Source: Pholiota molesta
Lineage: Eukaryota; Basidiomycota; Agaricomycetes; Agaricales; Strophariaceae
Reading direction: 5' to 3'
Length of the DNA: 51,322 nucleotides
Assembly (NCBI GenBank): GCA_014925825.1
Contig: JACGCK010000284.1
Coordinates: 1-51,322, forward strand
Shown: positions 21,006 through 31,913 of the stretch, piece after piece
Layout: every line of letters starts with the position of its first letter
How positions within the stretch are numbered: the first letter of the stretch is position 1
Made by a program: the position numbers and the translations under genes
The notes under the pieces: model-generated
The model's input: the letters and a program-made list of their open reading frames with translations, nothing else
Told to the model about the DNA's origin: nothing
Databases searched by the model: none

Positions 21006-23161
21006 CTTTTCGCTAGGTCGAGAATATAAAAAGCTGGCGAAGTGAGAGTACTATTTGAAACCACCTACCCTTATAAACATATGGACAATTAAAAATTCTC
21101 GGAGAGATATGAGGAGAAGCTCGATCGGAGACGCCCTCTCGGCATAGCGGACGGAAGTGGGACGAAAGACCGAAAGTTCAAGTTTTCCGGCTGGTCCTTG
21201 TGGGCGCCTTTGATACCTAAATAAGCATAGGACCGTCGGCGCAGCTGTATAAAGTTTCCATAATGTATCTGTTGCGCATGTCACATGCAACCATAGTCTT
21301 CTTTAACAATACAACTTTCTAGCAAACAAATAGATGGTACTGGTGCGGATGTTCTGTATGCAAAACTCTATTAGGAAGAATGTTGCTCGGCTAGCTTTTT
21401 CACTTCAATAAAAATTCCTGAACTCAGAAAGCTTCCCAGGCAACGAGTCATGGGGAGCGATGGGACTCCACCAGGGGGACGGCCTCTTCCTACTTGAGTA
21501 ACTCTCTAAACGCTTATGGCAATTTCTAAAGATAGACTTTCTTGCCCAAGCGAATTACTTAACTCAGATTTGACGGCAAAATCATAGAAATCATAATAAA
21601 ATCGGTCGCAGATGCGAAATAAATGGTTTGATAATCACAGGCTGACCATTGACCACCTAATTTATCGTTTCTGGCATGCATATCTCGGCATTGGGGGCAG
21701 AAAATCAGGCTATCGCTTTTGGCATTTTTTTCCTTACTGTGTCAGCATTCAATATCGATGTTCGGCTATGAGTATAGTTATGCACCTGACTATGCGGGTG
21801 ACATATCAATGTTTCTCACTGAAGCGCTCCTGCCACTTCTCCGGTGAATCCCACTAATGACCATGGTCAACCGAAAGTAACAATCACTTCATCTGATTCG
21901 GACCCCTTTTTGGCATGTCCGTCGGCAAATTCAGTTTCCTTGAGACTTGGTTCATGGTCCATGTATATCGTAAACATGTCACGGATTTCGGAATGAATTA
22001 TCTTCTTCCATGAAAATGCACCAATGTCCGACGCCGTGATGCCAATACAGGACTAATCCCTGTAGCTGCCTCGGAAAACCGAACGGAAATGAATTACAAG
22101 CGCCGAGAATCATACATATCTTTCATGGGGCATGTCAGCTAACAAGCTAAAATTATCTCGGCCTCGGAAACTTGAACGGAAATCAAAGGCGAGCGCCGAG
22201 AATGATACAGCATCTTTTGTGGGGCATGTCAGCTAACAAGCTAACGATATCTTGTGGGGAAGGCTACCTACTGGTTACTTGAAAATTCATGGACAACACA
22301 GCAACTTGAATGCAGAGAGTGCATTGAAATTTGGTGTACATCATCCAACTGTCAGCGGTCAATTGGTCACTTGTCACTGACCCCCACCTCACCGTTCGGA
22401 GATCATTTGGATGTCAACATTCAATACAATTGAGGAAACTCTAAGCCAATACCCGTCATTAGCTCACGGGGAGCTCGAATGAGTTATGGAACAATCCTGA
22501 AACATGTAAAGAATGTTCTAAACTTTTCATACACTGCTTTTTACAGCAGCAGTTCCCTCGAAAATCGCGATTCGGTACAATTCAGACCAATGCAGACCCT
22601 AAAACTCTAGAGGCGGCCTAGAATAATTTAAGAAGAGTTCCTAGAAGGCGAAAGTAATTACGGATTTATTCAAATTTTGTCCCAAAGAATTACTAAGAAA
22701 TGTGACGATATCGATAAGTTGCCCGTTCAGATTCTCGAACTAGAAGTTGTGCGAGAAAAATATACTCGCTGAGCCCAAATTAGCAGCCTAAGCTTCAAGC
22801 AACGGTGTTTGTTTTTATGATTCTTCGTATCAGCCCAAACGTTCGAAATCCATCTACCCGTATAATAAGTATCAGAACTTTGGCCTGGAAAATTGGAGAC
22901 TTCCAATTTAGTATAACTACGATATAACGCCTGAGCTCGTGAGCAGCTAGCAACTTGTGAGGCAGCTCCTGCGATGGAGCTTTGATTCTTGAAGCTTTAG
23001 GCGCCGGAGGGTATTCCGGCCCGCAATGTTTGGATCGGGAATCTATGCCAAACAGCGCATGTCAGTTCACTTGACGACACCAACCAGCTCCGCCAACGCC
23101 CCGCTCACGACTTCCACGACTTTACGACTCGCGTTCAACTCTATCTATCTTTATTACTATA
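21006..23161. other. Gene-free stretch of 2.2 kb
   Basis: Holds the promoters of the divergent neighbours and the 93-bp tandem duplication at 22068-22250. The frames at 21051-21290 and 21612-21857 have no recognisable content. No RNA gene seen. Confidence 0.45.
22068..22250. repeat. Tandem duplication, two units of about 93 bp
   Basis: Unit 1 (22068-22160) and unit 2 (22161-22250) share GCCTCGGAAA, GAACGGAAAT, GCGCCGAGAAT.ATACA and GGGGCATGTCAGCTAACAAG in the same order, with about ten differences. Confidence 0.8.
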
Positions 23162-24231
23162 ATGGAATATGAAAATACCTTTCAACATGACGAGATCAAC
23201 CTAGTGCGGCTGGTACGAAGAATAGGGAAGTCCGTGGCCTTGAAAGACGACTGGAAGCCAACCCCGGCGGAACCAGAAGAACAAGTATGGCTAAGGGCGC
23301 AGAAAGCGCTGCAGGTGAGTAGAATGAAAACTTTTCAGAGATAAATGATTAAAGATAATGCTTTCAGAATGTCAAATATGCAAGAAGATTGGTGAAAAAC
23401 ATCGAGGTCGATGACTTTGAACCCTCACCGTATGTTCTGGTCACTTTACTATGGCTAGATATTGACGCATTGCCTTAGGAAGCGTATAAACTATCTTAAT
23501 GATATGAAGATAAATTTGGATCGTGCTGAAGCTTTTCTGAAGGATGTTGAGACGGTGCGTCATTCCCGAACCTCCAGATGGATCTAGTTCTGAGAACCCT
23601 GAAGTCGTCAAAACCTAAATCCCAGCGACCTGCACCGATTCTTCCACTGCTGCCGATCCCAGAACCTACACCCTCTCATTCACATGCTTCTGTGCCAGCC
23701 AGAGATGAGTCTCAAGACAGGTCACTCAGTCCTCCAGCGTATACCGAAGCCACAGAGAAGGGACCATCACCTCGAATAGCCACTCAAGGCCTATTCATCT
23801 CGCCACCCGACGAGGACGAGATTTCCCCCACTCTGATAACATCAACACTACCATCTCTTCTTCCTCCCAGCTCTGCTGAGACGTCCAGCACGACAGCGTT
23901 TACCCGGTTCGGTTCGACAGCGACCTCGCGTATAGGCGGAACACAAACGTCTACTGCAATCCACGAGCAACTTTCCGCACAGCTTGAAACTATGGCGCAG
24001 CAGCTGAAACGGAATGCCGTCCATTTCTCCAATTCGTTGGAGAAGGACAAGGCAGTGGTCGAGGACGCTCAGATCAAGCTGGAGGGTAATTATGATGTCA
24101 TGCAGAAAGAGCGTGTTCGCCTTAGGGATCATCGTGGCAAGAGTAGGGGGACAACGTGCATGATTCTGGGAATTGTGCTTCTTGTGCTGCTCGTATTTAT
24201 GCTGATGGTTTCTGTCATTCGATTCTCCTGA
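23162..24231 (+). CDS. USE1: Use1-type SNARE, ER membrane
   Basis: Four exons (23162-23314, 23368-23429, 23479-23554, 23605-24231) sum to 918 nt, 305 residues. The N-terminal helical region (HDEINLVRLVRRIGKSVAL, NVKYARRLVKNIEVDDF, RINYLNDMKINLDRAEAFLK) matches the Use1 family. A Ser/Pro-rich linker follows. The SNARE coiled coil (EQLSAQLETMAQQLKRNAVH, FSNSLEKDKAVVEDAQIKLE, VMQKERVRLRDHRG) has an Asp in the family's central layer region, and a single tail-anchor helix (CMILGIVLLVLLVFMLMVSV) ends the protein. By family it works with Sec20 and Ufe1 in Golgi-to-ER retrograde fusion. The third intron (23555-23604, 50 nt) was chosen because a shorter AG at 23577 would leave only 23 nt; both keep the frame, so the exact acceptor should be checked. 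Confidence 0.85.
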
Positions 24232-24305
24232 GGTCTCGAGCGTGGTGTGAGGTTCGTAACTAGGTTCTTTCTATCGCTATGATATTTCATGAATATCATT
24301 TTTTA

Positions 24306-24341
24306 GGGAATATACCTTTCGGTGGGAATATACCTTTCGGT
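24306..24341 (+). repeat. Two perfect 18-bp tandem copies
   Basis: GGGAATATACCTTTCGGT occurs at 24306-24323 and again at 24324-24341, just downstream of the Use1 stop codon, in the 3' untranslated region or spacer. Confidence 0.85.
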
Positions 24342-25220
24342 TGTTTCTGGGACGCAGTACTTTTTCAAGCCTCGCCTCGTCCTGAGGTACTTATGTGTCA
24401 TCATGGACGCTATTTGAAATCATTCGCCATTGTTCAAAACATGTCTACTTCTAAGGGTGGAGCAGCACTGCCAAGAAGCGAATGTTTCGTTGTCCGCGCC
24501 TGGATACATCTAGTACCTCGACTTATGTGCTCCTTCTAGTCAATCTTATTTCTTTTCCTCCAGGAAGAACATGGCAAATAAAGGTTGAGAATGCTCCGTT
24601 GTATGATCAGCGCCACTGCCTTGTAACGACTACAAGGATACCAAACCTCTTGCGAGTATCTAAGATGGTATCCATTGGAGTATAGTCTTGTTCCGTTCAT
24701 CTAAAAGGCTCAGTTATTAACATTTTCGTCATTGTAGAGATATTTATTTGACACCACAGGAATCAGCGCTGAGCTGCAGCTTACAGTGTATTTGATTGGT
24801 GCAAAGTGAACCCATTTCTATAGAGGAAATGATCAATGTCAAGTTTAGCTCTGATATGATGATAGTACTGTCGGGTAAGTCTTCGTAGTCATTGTTGGGA
24901 TCAAAATCTCTAATAGCGGACCATGGTAGCGCCATCGCGTGCTGCGCGTGCTGCGTTATTTTTGTAGAGTCACAGCGATAATACATTTACTCACTGGTGC
25001 CCAAGCCACAGAAGGGGCGAACTGAACATCTATTCGCCTGACTTGTTGCCCATCCCGAATATACAATCTTGTGAGTTCCAGGCGGTGATGGTATACATCC
25101 TGATTTTAGTCTTCGATATGAAGGAATTACCCCATTTGCTTGTTCAGTTTCTCATAAATGCTGCCCAGGAATTGCATTGGGGATGCTAACCTTTTTTTCC
25201 AATTCTTCAGCACAACCAGC
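24342..25220. other. Spacer with a possible small minus-strand coding remnant
   Basis: On the minus strand, 25112-25007 can be read as HHRLELTRLYIRDGQQ and VRRIDVQFAPSVAWAP, ending exactly at a good GTGAGT donor; 24930-24744 then reads IRDFDPNNDYEDLPD and further to a stop. This looks more like coding text than chance, but I could not find a start or a consistent first exon, so no gene is called. The rest holds the P450 promoter. Confidence 0.3.
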
Positions 25221-27171
25221 ATGGCTTGCACCTGGACTGCGTCCAGCTTTAATTTCTTCAACTTCTCGCTCCTTGTCACATTCATTATCACCCTCTTTTT
25301 CTTTTTACTAGTAATCTTTTTATTCACCGTTACTTCCCTGAAAGCAAGGAGAGAACATGGCATACTTCCCAAGTCGCTGCCGTGGTCTGGGCGATATAAC
25401 CAGCTATTCGCCTCCATTCGCGCCAACTTCAGAGGCGTAACTGAGTCGGCGAAACTCTTTGCGGATGGATACTATAAGGTTTGTCCTGATATGTAAAATG
25501 TAAAACGAAATTTGTTCGCTTCACTTATGACTGCCTCCCTACAGTACTCGAAGGAAGGCAAGATCTATGTTGTCCCGACTTGGACCAAAGGCCCTCAAGT
25601 CATCGTGCCTCCCTCGATGATCAACTGGCTCGCACACCAACCTAGCGACATCCTAAACGCAAAGGATTGCACATTCGAGAACATGCAGTTCAAATACACC
25701 GTCCACCACCCGGAAATCACCCACAACGACATGCTCGACCTTCTCATCAAACGGGACCTCACTCGCACGATCGGCACGTTGAACGATGATATTTCGGAAG
25801 AGCTTGCATTGGGGATGGAAGACCTCTTTGGGAATGACACTGAATCTTGGAGAGAGGTCGGTGTCTGGGATTCTATGATCACCACCGTAGCAAGGACCGC
25901 GAATAGGATATTCGTTGGGGCAGAGCTTTGTGCGTTTCCTACTTTCTATCCTTGAGGGGTACGAATTTCTTACCGTTGCCGTGATGGCAGGCCGTAACCC
26001 GGAATATCTGAAGAGCTGTGCGGATTGGACTCGAGATATCCAAGTCAGCGGCGCCATCTTGCACATGATTCCCAAGTTCATGAAGTCGTAAGTTTGCCTT
26101 GGGCGTAGAGGGAAAATGTCAAGCAACTGAATCGACTTGCTCTTTCGCAGGACTCTTTCTTGGTTTGCGACAATTCCTAACCGCCGCGATACGCGAATCA
26201 ACATGAAGCATACCGTCCCTCTCGTCGCGCAACGTATCCAAGATATGACCGACAAAGTCAACAACCCCTCTTCCCAATACGAAGAGCCCGTAAGTCCATT
26301 TCTCCTCAGTAGTGTGATAGATTTATTTAAATCCATACTGCTATTTAGAACGACCTCCTCTCATGGATGGTCCGCGAATCATTCAAGCGCACAACCACCT
26401 CCGAGCGCACCCCCGAAGCGCTCGCCTACCGCCTGCTCCTGCTCAACTTCGCCTCCGTCTCCACCTCCACCATCGGCGCGACCAACGCCGTGCTCGACAT
26501 CATCAGCGCGCCCGACGCCCCGCAGATCATCGCGGCCCTCCGCGAGGAGGCGCAGCGCGTGCTCGCGCAGCACGGCGGCGTGTGGACCAAGGCCGCGGTG
26601 GCCAGGCTGTACCGCACCGACAGCGTCCTGCGCGAGAGCGCGCGCGTGTCGGGCGTCGGCGGCACGGGCCTGGCGCGGCGCGTGCGCCCGAGAACGGGCT
26701 CGTGCTCCAGGACGGGACGTGGGTGCCGAAGGGCGCCACGGTCGGCGTGGCGCAGGGCGGGATCCACTTCGACGAGGCGTACTACGACCACCCGAATGTG
26801 TTCGATGCGTTCAGGTTTTCGCGCGCCCGGGAGGAGAAATTGGTGGATGTCAGTGCGGGGTCGGAGACGGCGAAGAACGAGGATTTGGTTACTACTTCCG
26901 CGCATTTCCTTGCATTCTCGCATGGTCTGCATGCATGGCAAGATATCCTTATCCTTCCTTTCCTCGTGATCGATTGCTAATGGCTTATGGAAAATCTAGC
27001 CCCGGTCGCTTCTTCGCAGCCAACCAGCTCAAAATGCTACTGGCACACTTGGTTCTCAACTACGAAATTCAACCGCTGCCTTTCAGACCCGCGAACACCC
27101 CCTTGGGAGACGTTATGATCCCTCCAGTCAAAGTGACTATGCGCATCCGAAAGAGGGCGGCGAAAGCTTGA
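25221..27171 (+). CDS. Cytochrome P450, membrane-anchored, one apparent frameshift
   Basis: An N-terminal anchor (NFSLLVTFIITLFFFLLVIF) precedes the usual fungal P450 body: PTWTKGPQVIVPPSMINWL, VHHPEITHNDMLDLLIKRDL, GAELCRNPEYLKSCADW, TLSWFATIPNRRDTRINMKH. The I-helix part reads LLLNFASVSTSTIGATNAVL, the ExxR motif is RESAR, and the haem loop is AFSHGLHACPGRFFA with the Cys ligand split by an intron. This pattern is that of the ent-kaurene-oxidase-like P450s common in mushrooms; substrate unknown. Introns at 25479-25544, near 25931-25993, 26087-26150, 26290-26348 and 26938-26999. Frame changes near 26682-26685, between GTGLARRV and PENGLVLQDG; adding one G (GTGCG to GTGGCG) repairs it. No terpene or other biosynthetic genes are beside it, so a cluster is not indicated. 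Confidence 0.8.
26938..26999 (+). other. GC-AG intron splitting the haem-ligand Cys codon
   Basis: Exon ends CATGCATG, donor GCAAGA, acceptor TCTAG|C. Joining TG to C makes the Cys of HACPG, which a P450 needs. The nearby GT at 26924 would remove this residue. A branch-like GCTAAT lies at 26976-26981. Confidence 0.75.
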
Positions 27172-27392
27172 AAGCATAAGCCTAGATGGATAGTGGAAGT
27201 CGTAGATTAATTTATTGATTTTCGTAGATTTAGCCCCTGAGAGATCTTGCTGCGCAAGCTTTTGCCCTAGTCGTATTGAATATAACCAGTCCAATCTTCA
27301 TAATTCTACACCGCCAAATCGAAAGATGTTATTAGCAGGTAGTGTGATAACAAATACAAAGACTAGAAGTATGTAATGTACAATGGAGGCAC

Positions 27393-28573
27393 TCAGCGGA
27401 CGGGAACGTAGAGACCCTCGACGGCAACATTGGCCTGCCACCTCCCAACCCTTCTCACTATTCGAAGCACAGCGGGTGCTGGTAGAACCAGAACAATAGC
27501 AGGCAGCACCAAAACGACAATGCCAACAGTAATGAGGAGGGTGATGGCGGGTTTCACCACGATGAAGTAGAAAAGCGCTTGGTACGATGTCGGGTCGGTG
27601 AACTGCACACACAGTTGTTGGTAATATACACAGAAGCAAGCATGAAAGAGACGTACCATAGCATATGTATTTTTGTAAAACGACCGCTCCAAAACCAGAC
27701 CATTACGTGTGATGCGAGCACGCCCGGACTCGATTTCGTCGGTGGTTGCGGGGCGATAGCGCCTGAAGATCGGGCGTTGGGGATATAGAGGCGCATGCGT
27801 GAGTGGGCCGTGGAAACGCGCTTGCAGGGCGAGTTCGCCTCGGGAGAACGCCCTAGCCCCCAACAAGTCAAAGAAACAGAGCAAGGCTCCTAGTGGAAGC
27901 GCAACAAGCAGTATTGTCCCGGTCTTGGAAAAGATAAGGACTCAGATGAAGGTATGAAACGGAATAGACGCACCACTGTGAATACAAAGAGATACACCCA
28001 CGCCAGCAGTCCATACGGGAAGTTGACCAACAGGAGGTGAAATAGCGCCCGATAATACGCCCCGATGCCCAGCGGACGAAAATACCGTCTCCACGCCGCA
28101 CGCGAAAATACACCTGTCCCGCGCTGCGTCGACAGCACCGACACACGATCGTCTCCAAGGATGATATCGCTCCCATCTTCATCCTCGTCCAAAAACAGCG
28201 ATATCACGGTCTGCGTCAGCGACGGCGCAGCCGAGAGCGTGCTCGTGTGCGAGTACGCCCGCGGGCGGCCCCCTTGGTGGCGGTGGGCGAGGAACGGCGT
28301 GGTTTCGTTCGGCGGCCGCGCATCGTCGTCGATGAGGATAGTGGCAGTGTCCGTGTCGAGATACGAGTCGCCCGAGCCGCTGTGGGTGTGGAGCGACGCG
28401 GTGGTTGGGGTATATACCCGTGCATTCGCTCCACGGTGCGTGCGGCCTGTCCGTGGCCGCCGTTCCCTCGCTGGATAGGGTGGTGGAGGGTCTGTGATGT
28501 TTGGGTCTTCTAGGCCGCCGGTAGATGGGGGTATTGGAGGTGGTTCTGGGATGGCCATGAAGGGAGGAAGCAA
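27393..28573 (-). CDS. Membrane protein resembling the bacterial 'putative sensor' domain
   Basis: Three exons (28573-27974, 27923-27657, 27602-27393) sum to 1077 nt, 358 residues. The first 120 residues are disordered and Pro/Thr-rich (PEPPPIPPSTGGLEDP). Then: FRPLGIGAYYRALFHLLLV, FPYGLLAWVYLFVFTVTGTI with LLVALPLGALLCFFDLLGAR, a cytosolic or lumenal loop (FHGPLTHAPLYPQRP), a second repeat start FTDPTSYQALFYFIVVKPAI with TLLITVGIVVLVLPAIVLVL, and an end WQANVAVEGLYVPVR. Two helix pairs, each headed by a 'YRALFHLL / YQALFYFI' segment, resemble the membrane sensor domain found in actinobacterial kinases (Pfam PF13796), also seen in fungi without a kinase. This match is from memory of the pattern. 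A second ATG at 28558 is an alternative start. Confidence 0.65.
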
Positions 28574-30552
28574 GAGACAAATAACGGGTAATGATCTCTA
28601 TTTGGTTTACGTATCAATTCCACAGCGCTTCTTTCTAGATTCTAGACAGGCAATATAAGCTAAACTTAGGCTACGAATTCGGCAGGGTGTTGGGTATCTT
28701 CTCAGAAAATGTAGGTATTTCTAGAGACTATCAAATACACGAATAAGCCACGCTCCTTTGCGTGTATCCCATGTGTTCAGTTTATTGTAGAGGTTTGCAT
28801 CGATCAAATTGCGATAGAGTTTCAATTCGTAAAAATAGAGAGAAGAGAATGCATTACACCGAGGAACTTGACTTCATCGATACGAATGTTAAGCCATTTA
28901 TGCTCATTCAATATCCGGAAAAGCTGTTTAGGAGAAATCGATGCTGTAAAAAAATATGTAGCGCTCACTACTCAGCAAGATACATAATCGGTTTGTCATC
29001 GGTCCACTGACGCTTCATATGCGCTGAATGATGGAATTGACGCTGAATAAATCTCTCGACTGAGAAAGAAGGAGTAAGCGCATAGCATGCCTTGAGGTAT
29101 AGAGTCGACCGTGGCGTGAAATGTCAAAGGCCATATTTGATGAAACAGTAGTATCTGCTGTAAACGAGTCAATTTTCCTCAACATACCGCCTCAACGCTA
29201 GGCAAGGGTATCAGCGGCTGAGCGCTGAACCTATATTTGCCTTGACAGACAGGTGACAAGGTGTGGGGGCATCCAGAGTCATCGTAAGATGGCGATGATA
29301 TGCACGTACCTGATATCATCAATAGATCCCAGAAGGAGGAGAAAACATGAGGTGTGCAGTATCATCGTATAAGTAGTTCAAAGTTCTTGACGCTGGATAA
29401 ATTTCTCGATTCAGAAAGAAAGGAGTAAGTGCATAGCATGCCTTGAGGTGTAGGGTCGACCGTAGCGTGAATATCAGTCCATAAATCCCCATGATTAATG
29501 AAGTTGTATCTTAAGTAGACGAATCAATTTTGGCCAACATACGCCTCAAAAAGTTGGGTCAAGGGTATTCAGCGGCTGAGCGCTGAACCTATATTTGCCT
29601 TGACAGATAGGTGACAAGGTGTGGGGGCATCCAGAGTCATCGTAAGATGGCGATGATATGCACCGTGCACGTATCTGATATCAACAATAAATCCCAGAAA
29701 GACGAGGAAAACATGATAAGGTGCTAGGTAAAGTTCTTAGCGTTTAAGGAACCCATGGAATAAAATATTAGGGCTGTAGTTTCGATTCTGTGTAGCAAAG
29801 CCCAAGTGAGGTCCCGAGTCCGAGTTAAGTTTACTATCTGTTGGGAAAAGGTAATCCTCGTTTTCTTAGGAATGCAAAGATAATCATCCAGGCTCAAAGA
29901 TGGTAGTGATGAACACGTCAAGCAGATGTTCATTCTCCGGCCGAGGTGGTTGTTTCTACTTAGTACTCATGATCAGAGACATGATGACATCCGAAGGAAT
30001 CTGATGTCTAGAAAAATTATAGGACAGAGCTGGTGGCTGACTCGATTCGTGTGCACCATCCAAAGTTGCATAGTCATAGAAAAGCATAGGAATAAGCAAT
30101 GACACACCAAACATAGCCTCTTCGAATCCAGAACCGAAACGTGTCGTTGACGTGGGCATTGAGTTGAACATGAGAATTGCGACTCGCCGGACGAGAATTG
30201 CGATTCGTCGGACGTCCCATCAAATTGCGTGCAGTTTTGAGTCAAAAACCTGTCAGGTCTAAGACTAGTTTTGCAGAGAGTCTGCTAGGATTGGAAGAAA
30301 TGTTCTGCAATGTTTCGATTCCAATCAGCTGCGTGACATCCGACCGCAGCGGGCAACAGATCGGAGTCCGAAACCTACGCCATTACATTACGGGCAGTGC
30401 TGCGGTTCTGTCTTGCACACCATTGACACGATTTATCCTACTTAGCAAACCATCCATACAGTGAGCAAGCAAGCCTTTTGTATACCTCCAGAAAGCCTCT
30501 GAACCTTCCCAAGCACTTATCCCAGCCACCAAGAAACTAATACACATTCCAG
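28574..30552. other. Divergent intergenic stretch of 2 kb
   Basis: Holds the tandem duplication at 29037-29722 and both flanking promoters. Only short frames without recognisable content. The sequence ACTCGCCGGACGAGAATTGC / ATTCGTCGGACG near 30181-30212 is a small imperfect repeat (AGAATTGCGA twice). Confidence 0.45.
29037..29722. repeat. Tandem duplication, two units of about 320-350 bp
   Basis: Unit 1 (about 29037-29350) and unit 2 (about 29387-29722) share TTGACGCTG.ATAAAT, GCATAGCATGCCTTGAGGT, GGCTGAGCGCTGAACC, GGTGACAAGGTGTGGGGGCA, CCAGAGTCATCGTAAGATGG and a GAAAACATGA-type end in the same order. The right halves are nearly identical over about 90 bases and the left halves have diverged more. 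Confidence 0.85.
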
Positions 30553-31523
30553 ATGAGGTTGTCGGCGTTAACAGCCCTTGTCGCCGGTGCGGGGATCGGT
30601 GAGCACCAATACCCCGTCCTTCACTCTTACTTTCTAATGGAACTGCACTCCAAGTGGCCGCCGTGCCCATCCGAGTGATCGTCGTATCCAGCAACGTTCA
30701 GGATAGCCACCCTCTGGACCATGCTCGCTTCGGACACTCCGTTCCGCCGCCAGCCGTCGCCAGGATCACGATGGCGACCCCTTCAGGCGGCATGAGGCGC
30801 CCGTGCAGCGGACGCATGAGCCGCTTCCGCCAGAAGAGCATCGAGATCTCGAATGTCTTCCGGGGCGCCCTTGGCTTACCCCTCATTGACCCCAACGCCC
30901 ATCGCGCACCACCCCACAGGCATAACGGCAGGCCGATGATCCTGCCCACCAACCCCGACGAGCTTCAGTTCCTCAAGCCCGTTGAGCCCAAGCCTAGTGA
31001 CGAGTACCGGGTGGTGAGTTTCAAGCAGCCCGTCAAGGAGGACATGAAGCACAAATGGGGCCACACCGAGGACGTGAAATGGCTGAAGGTGCCCGAAGGC
31101 AGCATGAACAACGAGTGGGTCGACGCCGAAGAGGACGTATCCCACCACCACGGCGGCCCCCACCACCACGGCGCGCACCACAGGGTGCACATCCAGCGCG
31201 GCCACCGCGGCTTCGTGCAGCGCCTGCACCACTCCCTCATGAACCTCGGCCTGTGGGAGGGCCGCGCGGTCGCCTTCGTGCTCGGCTGCGGCATCGGCGT
31301 CCTGCTCCGCATGTTCTGGGTGCTCGCGGTCGTCGCGTACCGCGTCGTCAAGCGCCGCCCCGCGGAGGAGGAGGATGAGTACACCCACATCACCATCTTC
31401 GAGGAGGTCGAGGTCGAGGCGCCGCCGCACTACACCTACCCTGTCGACGAGAAGGCCGCTGTCGAGCCGGAGACCAAGGCCGCCGAACCCGCTGTCGCTG
31501 CTGCCAGTGAAGAGTCCAAGTAG
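30553..31523 (+). CDS. His-rich single-pass membrane protein with signal peptide, function unknown
   Basis: Two exons (30553-30598, 30655-31523) sum to 915 nt, 304 residues. The start MRLSALTALVAGAG is a short signal peptide. The extracellular or lumenal part includes IEISNVFRGALGLPLIDP, KPSDEYRVVSFKQPVKED, then a histidine cluster (HHHGGPHHHGAHHRVH, residues about 180-200). One membrane helix follows (VAFVLGCGIGVLLRMFWVLA, about 220-243) and an acidic, Ala/Glu/Pro-rich tail (EEEDEYTHITIFEEVEVEAP). The single intron falls in the signal-peptide region. The His cluster could bind metal ions, but that is inference. Similar secretory proteins of unknown role are common in Agaricomycetes. A long open frame runs antisense to it and is a composition artefact. 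Confidence 0.75.
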
Positions 31524-31913
31524 GCTCACATATTCAATAGGTACCTTTCTTTGAACTCCCGTTATCTTGATTCCAAGTCCCAAGTCGCTCCTTATCATAT
31601 GAAAATGTAAAAAAAACCCCACGGACACAGTAGTTTCGATATCGTCTAGTATTCTGTAGTATCTCCAGACCTCGTGTTGATTGGACAAATAGCAATCCCA
31701 TTCGCGGGTCGATAGGTTGCTGAAATACACGAGGATTTCCGTACAAAAAGCTATTGTTACAAAGAAATGAACCACGGATGAGCGTAAAAAGTCCAAAATC
31801 CTAACAGAACCTAGAAAGAGAAAATAATGACTGGACAAGAAAATTCTTTAGGTAATTCAGAAATAGAAGGGTATCTTGGGGGTCATAATTATCATGAGTA
31901 AGTCCTTCGAAAG

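Noticed and set aside
25221..28573. Secondary-metabolite cluster around the P450
   Set aside because: Neighbours are a SNARE and a membrane protein; no terpene synthase, PKS, NRPS or regulator is nearby.
30876..31838. 320-codon minus-strand frame over the His-rich gene
   Set aside because: Antisense to a gene with a signal peptide, membrane helix and an in-frame spliced model; composition-driven.
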